Assembly: GCF_000002425.4 (NCBI RefSeq)
Contig: NC_037264.1
Coordinates: forward strand, 7,851,399 to 7,915,398
Direction of reading: 5' to 3'
Length of the DNA stretch: 64,000 bases
DNA from: Physcomitrium patens
Lineage: Eukaryota > Streptophyta > Bryopsida > Funariales > Funariaceae
In this document: positions 55,937-64,000 of the stretch, piece after piece
Position numbering within the stretch: position 1 is the stretch's first letter
Layout of the letters: every line of letters begins with the position of its first letter
Position numbers and translations under genes: made by a program
Notes under the pieces: generated by a model
The model's input: only the letters and a program-made list of their open reading frames with translations
The model's database searches: none
Told to the model about the DNA's origin: nothing

Positions 55937-57750
55937 TTCTTTTAAGGTATATATGATAAAATTCTAGAAACATTTCACGTAGAATGGTTGCTATTTTGTT
56001 TAAGTCTGTAAGCAATAATGTGTTAACATGATTAACCAACAAATTTAATCCAATAGAAACCTAATAAAAATATGTGCTAGATTTATATACTTCTGTAGTA
56101 CTTGTTAAGTCTCTCATTAAATACACTTGCAAAATTGAGATGATTTTGAATAATTTATGAAAAAAAAGAACTAAATTTGTTCATGAAATTATTTATGATA
56201 TTTTTACACTAATCTTGCTACTTATATGATTAATATTATACAAAAAAGTTACAAGTTATAAGATTTTATATTAAAAAAAATAAGCTTGAAAAAATTGAAA
56301 CAGACATAATATGATTTTATTTACATTATGCATTCATTAATTTGACCAATGATTAAAAATATTATATTAGAAATTGATTTTACAAAAATGTCTAATAATA
56401 GAAATATCTTAGAATTTTTTATTTTTTAGAATTTTTTCATATGAATATCTACATAATACAAGTCACTATAGTGTTCCATTTAAACATCACAAACTAGCAA
56501 TAAACATGTCTTTGAGCCTATTCTGATCCACCATGTAAAATAGCTGAACAGGATTAAAAATTATGAAGACAATATGACAGAGGAGAAGCGTCAGAAAAGA
56601 ATTTAACAATCTTGATGATTTATTTATTTAAATATTTTTAACAATTTTCATAGATAATTTTTGAAAACTATTTGCAATGAACATGAAAGATCATGTAAGA
56701 TTCTGTATTTTATTTTGAAAATTATAAAAAGTGATATACAAATTCAAGATATGTGTTTTGTGTGCACAATGTATTGTTGTATTTTCTCACACAAATAATT
56801 GATTTTATAGAGAAATAATATTAATATAAATATTTTTGGAATTGAACTTTATGTGATTAAAAAAATATTTAAAACTTGCTTGAAATAAATTCAAAATTAT
56901 GACATTTTGCATAATATTTGTAACTAAAAATTTATTTTTTACAAGGATTTTATTTATTAATTTTTTCTTAAAGATGAGATAAAACCATAATTTTTTTAAA
57001 AAATTACAAAAAATATAAATTATTTTATATTTATTTAATTTAAATCAATGAAAAAATATTTTTTTACTAAATACTAGGATTACATATTTTAAAGCTTAAA
57101 TAAATTACTTAAAAAATAAATATTTATTATTAAATATTATAATTTTATAATTTATAATAAAATTTAATGTGAAAAACGGATCTACTTTTATATTAAAAAT
57201 TTATAATTATAATTTTTAAAACTAACATTAAACTTAAGTTTGTTGCCTTTGATAAATCAAATAATTGGTAAGTGTCTTTTTCTACATAGAAGAATTTAAT
57301 TTAAATTTGATATTATAATAAATTTTCTTTTAATCATAACTTGTTTCAAATCAAGAAAAATTAATTATGCAATACAAATTAATAATCTCAATAATAGTTT
57401 TATTGTAAGAATCTTAAAACTAGAGCATTGCCGATATTCTATTCTCTATAGAAAGAAGAACATTTTGTAAACTTACAACCATACTTCTTATGTAATTCCA
57501 CGTGTTTATTTTTAATTTTAAAAAATCATAATAAAATTAAGTAAAGAATTTTAAATAATTAAGTTTTTATATGTCAAGAAGTCTTCTTTAAAAATAATAT
57601 TTCCAAAAAACAAGTTCAAGCTTAAAAAATCCTCTATAAGTTATGTTTTGTTTATAAAGATATTTTCTTAATTTGTATAAAAATTTAAGATATTAGTTTT
57701 AAATCTTACTTTTTTATATTATTTTTTGTAGGATGATAACTTATAATACT
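55937..57750. other. AT-rich sequence, no gene
   Basis: Very AT-rich, without a recognisable frame or sharply bounded repeat. Confidence 0.6.
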
Positions 57751-57752
57751 TA

Positions 57753-59337
57753 CAGTGACAAACAAAACCGAGTACAAAATCTGAACACTCATAGTTCATT
57801 GATCCTTCCAACTGACACATAAGTCAATTGATAGAATTACTTTTTTATTGTGTGTATTCATCCAGTCCTCTACATGGATGAAAAATCTCATTATCATTTG
57901 AGATAGGGTTTATGAGAAAAGTGTTGTAGAAGCACACAGACGTGCATACTCAGTTTTGGTTGCTTCTTCTTGCTGAATTTCGAAATTTCAATGTACACTC
58001 CTTGTTGCAAGATTTGAGGGCATTTTTTGTTTATTGTGTTGCTCTTGTTGTGTACTATCTATAGTGAAAGTTGATTTGTCAATTGTATCTCTATGCCTTG
58101 GTTGTGTGAATCATTGAAGCACCAAGCATTGGTGCAGCTTAGGAGTGGTGTTTCTATAAGAAAAGTTGCAGACTCACTTGAAATGAGTCAGTCTTCAGTA
58201 GCTCATTTGAAGAGGGAGATTAGTGGTGAAATAGAAAAACAAAGAGGAGGACGTCCAAAGGTTTTAGGACAGCAAGAGAAGCGACTTGGTGTGCACCTTG
58301 TCACTACTGGTTGTCTCAAAACGGCAAGTGTAGCTGCAAAACAACTTCGAGAAAAAACAGGTAAACACTTCTCAGACATCACCTTGAGGCGTGGTTTGAG
58401 AGAAGCTGGTTTGGGTGCTTGTGTGCAACAAAAGAAGCCTCTACTTGCCAAAAGACATGTTCTTGCAAGGTTGAGTTTTGCTCATAAATACAAAAATTGG
58501 ACCGTTGATGATTGGAGACGGGTTATTTTCAGTGATGAGACAAAGATTAACCTAATCAACTTAGATCGTAGGTCTTGGTGTTGGTTGAGAGAAGGAAAAC
58601 GACTTGGACCTAAACATGTTAGTCAAATTGTCAAACATGGTGGTGGTTCAATTATGATTTGGGGTTGTATGACTGCTTTTTGGGCCACGTCCTTGGTATC
58701 AAATTGAAGGTAGAATGGAGCAACACTTGTACAAAAAAATTTTAGAAACCTACTTGCAAAGTACCACACAGAATTACAACTTAGATCCTACTAAGGTGGT
58801 TTTTCAACATGATAATGATCCCAAACATATGGCAAAAAGTGTTCAGTTTTGGCTCTCTTCACAGCCATTTCAGCTCCTTCGATGGCCAGCTCAATCTCCA
58901 GATTTGAATCCAATGGAACATTTTTGGGCCCTTCTCAAACAGCGTTCAAGCCAAGTCACTTCAAGGCCAAGAGGTGTTCAAGAATTGTAGGAGAATGTTT
59001 GTAGTATTTACCTTAGTTTTGATGCAAAAGATTGTGAGAAACTATACAAAAGTATGCCAAGAAGGATTTCAGCTGTTTTGGAAGCAAAAGGTTATTGGAC
59101 TAAATATTGAAGTTTGAAGATTTTCTTTGAACAATACTGAGTACAAGACATAGTTGTTGATTTGACTTTGTAGAAGGATGTTTAGTTATCAATTTGATGT
59201 GCAACTTTGTACATGTGTACAAGACTGTGTGTATTATTCCATGTAACTTTCAGATTTATAAAGCAATCATTGAAATTTCTGTAATTGCTCTTGAAAGTTG
59301 GCACTTCAGATTTTGTACTCGGTTTTGTTTGTCACTG
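57753..59337 (+). mobile_element. Tc1-like transposon with perfect inverted repeats
   Basis: A 1585-bp element. The left repeat 57753-57785 (starting CAGTGACAAACAAAACCGAG) and right repeat 59305-59337 are identical inverted 33-mers, flanked by TA (57751-57752 and 59338-59339), the Tc1/mariner target duplication. It contains a single transposase frame on the + strand that is broken at two places. Confidence 0.95.
58093..59110 (+). pseudogene. Tc1-type DD34E transposase, two lesions
   Basis: Starts at ATG 58093 (MPWLCESLKHQ). Helix-turn-helix at about residues 10-40 (GVSIRKVADSLEMSQSSVAH), a GRPKVL linker (AT-hook-like), then the catalytic domain: VIFSDETKI (first Asp), HDNDPKH (second Asp) and LNPMEHFW (Glu). 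There are 34 residues between the second Asp and the Glu. A 1-nt insertion in the T run 58677-58681 shifts the frame, and TAG at 58988-58990 (after VQEL, where Trp is usual) truncates it. The C-terminus would be KGYWTKY at about 59110. Cut-and-paste transposition would need a helper. Confidence 0.92.
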
Positions 59338-59339
59338 TA

Positions 59340-59540
59340 AGTAACTTGAATTTGAACATTAAGTGGTTGTTTCTTTAAATGTGTTTTGGTAGTTGAACAT
59401 TTTTGAATAGTAGTATAATTATAATAAAGATGGCTATTACAGATAATGGATTATATTCTTCTTTAATTTTTTTATTAGTTTCTCAAAGGATATTATAATT
59501 TTACATAATGATTGAGTTTAGTAATATTAACTAATAAAGT

Positions 59541-59571
<31 letters not shown>

Positions 59572-62275
59572 CTCTTTTGTTTTTTAAAAAATATAAAATA
59601 TATAATTGTTAAGATATCAATGTCATGATTTTTTTAATATAATGCATCATATTTTTAAACGAAATAAAAATAGGTTTTATATACTACAAATCAAACATGA
59701 CTATGTGCATAAGAAATGCTACATAAAAGTCTATTAAATGAGATAAGAGTTTTATAGTCTATAATAAAAGATATTATATTTTTGTCATTATGTAATAAAT
59801 TGCATTTTTTAAATTTATTTTTTACAACTTACTTATTGGAGAAAAAAAGTTACTATATATATTATACCAATATTGTATTTTTTTTTTACAACAGTTACAC
59901 ATCCCACCACATGAAATAATTTTTAAAGACTTTAAGCACAAAAGGAGTAAATTTATATTATTTACTGTATTGTTGTTAGTTAATTTATAATTTTACTTAA
60001 TTTGATTCTTTATGTATTTTATTTTCTTTATTTTGTAGATAATTATCCATTTTAAATATCATAATTATTGAATGTAATTATTGTAATAAATATAATATAC
60101 TTTTATTTTCTAATACTAAGATGCTTGATGTTATTGGTCTTGTTGGATTCTTTATAAAGTAGAGATGATAATATCTATTTCTATAAGATTTGTTTTTTCT
60201 TTGATAGTATCTTTAAAATTACTGCTATACACTTCTTTCAAAAATTACTCAAAATAAATTAAAATTAAATAAAAAATTAAAGTGATATTAAGTTAAATGT
60301 TACACTTTAATAGTCTATATTTGAAAGCTATAGTTGAAAATTTATTAAGATTAAATTCGTTTTAAAATTTATGAAATTTAAAACATCTTGAATAAATCCT
60401 AAAGTTTAAATAATAAAATCATCAAATTTTTTTGATACAATCCTTGAAATATAAATAACCGATCTTCTATTTATAACAAGAAACTAGCATACAAGTCATT
60501 AAAAAAAAAAAAAAAAAAATATTATTAAAACAAGTCATAAAAGGTATCTACTAAAAATAAAAAATAAAAAATAATTTTTTTATAATGTGATTATTATAAA
60601 AAAAATTACTTCTAAGTCCTTATATCATAAAATTTAACAAAATATTCAAAAACTTATTTAACTTACTAACAAATAATCATTAATGTATATGTAAGTCAAA
60701 ATTAATTAGTTTGTATAGTTTTATTATTAAACTATGATAAATATTATTGTAATAGTGCTTGAATGGGATCTGCATTGGTTTTTATTTAATATTAAATATA
60801 AATGCTATTGTTAAGATGTTAAGCTGTTACTTTTATAATAGCAATATACATACCTTGTTTCAACATAGAGATTATTAAATTACATTATTAAAATAATACA
60901 ATAGAATATGTAATTTTTATTGCACCAATGCTATAGAGCTTTGCAAATCTCTTCTTTGCTGATACAAAAATGCCATAAAAACTAATTCCAATTACATCTA
61001 AAACCTCTTCTTTAATATACATAGATTAAAGATTAAGATAAATTAACTCTTGTAGAACTCAATTTAGGACCTATAGATCTTATTTGAACTTCGTAAGATA
61101 GTAAGTTTTACACATTAGCTTTCAAAGAAAAAATATTATATTTTTAAATAATTTAAATAAAAAATAAAATTTAAATATTACAAGATAAAAGTAAGGATAT
61201 ATTCTATAGCTTACAAAAAATGATGACATGAAACGATTAACTGAATTCAATTATGATAACATGTACTTACTTCAGAATGTATACATGATATTAAGATTAA
61301 GATTAAAGTAATTTATTTTATTTAAGCATGCTTAGTTACTATTTTTATATTCTACACAATCTTTTTATATGTTGCTAGCCAAAATAGAATAACACATCAG
61401 TAATTTATTTTTAAAAAATATCTTATAATGATGGAATTTTCTATATATATATATAATTTTGATAGTACATTTTATTTGGTTAATTAGTCTTTAAAATTTA
61501 GATTTATTATTTTTCAACCTCACATTAATAAAAATTATTGGTTCTTAAATGGAAGTGAATATATTTTGATGACATTTGAAAATAAGAAGAATCAAATGAT
61601 ATTATATAATTTTTAAAGAAATCCATAATTTTTTTAATTATTAGTTAACAACTATAAAAATAGATGTGGTATTAAAATAAATTAAAAAATTATAGAAAAT
61701 CTATTTAGTATATTAATTTTTATATTTATATTTATACTATGAGATCTTTTTAGATTTATAAAATTTATAATAGATAAAAATATTTAGAAATTAAATTTTT
61801 AAGACAATTAAAAAGTATAAAAGAAAATAAATTAAAAATAGGATAAATTGTAATTTTTGAACTAATTTAGTGCTTTAAAAACCTTATAGCATATCATTAA
61901 TTAAATTTTGATTAAGTCTTAATATTTTATTATTTTTCTTGTTAATATGTCAAAAACATGAATTTATATAAATTTATCATAAGTTATTAAAAACATATGT
62001 GTGATGAATAAAAAATACATAAAAAAGAAATATTTCTGTAAAAGATAAGATATTAGAATAATTTGTTTTAAGAAGTAGAGAATATTAATCAAAAAAATTA
62101 TAAGAATACTATTCATAAGGTTAAAATTGTTCAAATATTGCTTAAATATATATATAAATATATATATAAAAATATATATATATAAATATATATATAAAAA
62201 TATATATATATATAAAAAAAAATATATATATATATATATATAAAAATATATATATATATATAAAAATATATATAT

Positions 62276-62310
<35 letters not shown>

Positions 62311-62485
62311 AAAATATATATATTTAATAATTCTAAAATCATATATACATATATGTATATGTATATATATATATATATCTTTACATGGCCAAAATTTGAT
62401 TTTTAAAAAACTATACGTGTATATCTATATATATTTATACAATTTGTATATCAAATCTAATTATTAAAAGCTACTTTTATCTCAA

Positions 62486-62523
<38 letters not shown>

Positions 62524-63814
62524 TATATAAAATTTAACATCTGGTATATTTGTTTTTATATAAAAATTATCATAATAAAAATAAATTAAATAAATATATA
62601 ATAATGAATCTATGGGTATTCTTAAATTGAGTGTTTTATTCATGTATAAACTTGTAACCATTTGAACTATGTTGCTTATAACTATTTAAAAAATTATAAA
62701 AATAGCATTACAATTTATAAGAAGAATACAAGTTTCTTTTATAATTTTTATACAAAAAAATTACTATTTATTTATTTATTTAATTTATGTTTTGTAAATG
62801 TGGCACCTATCAATTATAAGATAGTTATTGCAACTACCTCTCTTTTTATCCTTCCTTATTTACCAAAAATCTCATAATTAATTATAAAAGTACTTAATTG
62901 AAGAGAGGACTTACAGAATCAACTTCCCCCATGGCTACCTTATTAACTTAAATTGGTCAAGTGGACAATAACAATAGAAAAGATATCAATCTTTAATTTT
63001 TTTAAATGAGAGTTGGGAAAAAATTATTTAATTAAGAATGTTGAAGAAATTTGAGATTTTCATCATTAATTTATTTTTGTAAAAGTTTCAAGTTTTTACA
63101 AAATAAGCACTATATATTCACATACATATCAATAGAAAACAACAAGCAAGAAACATGAAGAATCCAAGTTTTATCAATGAAGAATGGACATTTGACTTGA
63201 AAGTTAACTCCTCTACAAGTATTGATTCATATATTAAGCAATGTGAAACTACAAAACTAATTCATTCAACAATCTCTTCTCAAACTGAATTCTAGGAAAG
63301 TGATGAATGGTGAGAATGAATAAGATTATATAAAATAGATGGTGAGCTTGAAGTGTTCTGGTTAGAAGACCTAACCATTTCAGCATTATTTGGAGCTTTT
63401 TGGTTGATTCTGCTGGCTGAACTTGTAACCGTTTCACGTTCAATTCCATTTGCGATCAAGAGGGCCCACATGAGAACAATGTTTTAACGGACCAAGATAA
63501 TGAAATAAACAACATAACACAACACAACAACGAAGACTAAATGGACTGTTAAAGGAAAGTAAAACACAATGACAAAGTAGAAGAATATTACGCAAATGAA
63601 TTTACAGAATTAAGAGGATACTAGGTCAGATTTTATTGACAACTGAATACTTGGAAATAGATTAAAAACGAACATAAAAGAATTCCACATTGCCAAAAGA
63701 TCATTCAAGAGTACTCTTCCTGCTTTCACTCTTCGGAATGGTCACTCTGCTAAAAGCTGGATCTCTCTCCAGTTGTCAATTGGAAACTTGAATGTGGGCA
63801 TTTATTACAATCCC
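59340..63814. other. AT-rich sequence without genes
   Basis: A long AT-rich stretch with T and A tracts (59545-59571). The composition resembles the decayed transposon region at 40-47 kb, but no protein similarity is readable. Composition becomes more balanced after about 63.2 kb. Confidence 0.6.
62143..62526. repeat. (TA)n microsatellites
   Basis: Blocks of (TA)n with interspersed AAA at 62143-62325, 62341-62380 and 62489-62526. The long Ile-Tyr frame on the minus strand is an artefact of this repeat. Confidence 0.95.
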
Positions 63815-63933
63815 TCAGCTCAATTGTTTGACAAGTTCAGATAGCACAGCTTCGGTGCATAAGTGCTTGATCGAGGCTTGCTGGTGAGGACCACATTTGA
63901 CAAGACACGCTCGGAACGCTGCAGGGTTCATTT
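63815..63933 (-). CDS. Probable terminal exon of an unidentified gene
   Basis: On the minus strand a frame of 38 codons after an acceptor-like CTAACTAG: MNPAAFRACLVKCGPHQQAS, later TEAVLSELVKQLS, then TGA. An AATAAA signal follows about 10 nt after the stop (63804 region). The sequence is GC-balanced, unlike its left surroundings, and looks coding. The family is not recognised. Upstream exons would lie beyond the right edge, or the ATG at 63931 is the start of a very short protein. Confidence 0.4.
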
Positions 63934-64000
63934 CTAGTTAGGATGTGTCCACAAGTGCTGCCGATAGTTGGGTCGGTGCGGCACCCAGCTGGCTACAGAC

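Noticed and set aside
62142..62342. 66-codon Ile/Tyr frame
   Set aside because: Product of a (TA)n microsatellite.

Overview
The window looks like nuclear DNA of a land plant, most likely a bryophyte (moss-like). This is inferred, not proven. Two genes carry plant-type intron/exon structure and plant-type protein signatures: a four-exon WrbA/FQR1-like quinone oxidoreductase and a Gag1-like clamp (DUF4050) protein ending in EMVDFLVDVWEQEGLYE. The transposon load is copia plus chromodomain Ty3/gypsy. Several other items have a fungal or oomycete flavour: an intronless HET-domain gene, a Tc1-type DD34E transposon, a gypsy lineage with an FLDD polymerase motif, and a hAT-like transposase.

Layout. 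1-1330: flank with no assignable gene. 1336-36812: one 35.5-kb nest of LTR retrotransposons at a single insertion point (target duplication CAGAT on both sides). The outer shell is an old Ty1/copia element of about 5.8 kb. Inside it sit two separate nests. (i) Chromovirus copy 1 (+ strand, 3609-18340) is interrupted by FLDD-gypsy copy A (- strand, 5714-14406). (ii) FLDD-gypsy copy B (+ strand, 20227-35149) is interrupted by chromovirus copy 2 (- strand, 23459-29607). The two gypsy families have therefore each inserted into the other. Boundaries are supported by LTR pairs, by target-site duplications (5 bp for copia and chromovirus, 4 bp for FLDD-gypsy) and by restored reading frames across the insertion sites.

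37827-39280: intact FQR1-like gene (+). 39300-47291: AT-rich graveyard with a heavily C-to-T-decayed chromovirus (from 40636), then a hAT-like element (44259-47291; 8-bp duplication, inverted ends) that carries a solo LTR. 48011-49957: intronless HET-domain gene (-). 52207 to about 53600: 3' exons of the Gag1-like clamp gene (-). 55728-55936: MITE-like foldback. 57753-59337: Tc1-like transposon with identical 33-bp inverted repeats and a TA duplication, but a transposase broken in two places. 59340-63800: very AT-rich sequence with (TA)n blocks. 63815-63933: probable last exon of a gene (-) that runs off the right edge.

The most interesting signals are: heat-shock-element arrays (alternating TTC/GAA) in the chromovirus LTR U3; a conserved extra reading frame of about 117 codons downstream of chromovirus pol, with 20 of 28 differing codons synonymous between the two copies; and at least eight stop codons and one frame change shared by the two FLDD-gypsy copies, suggesting that an already defective element was mobilised in trans.
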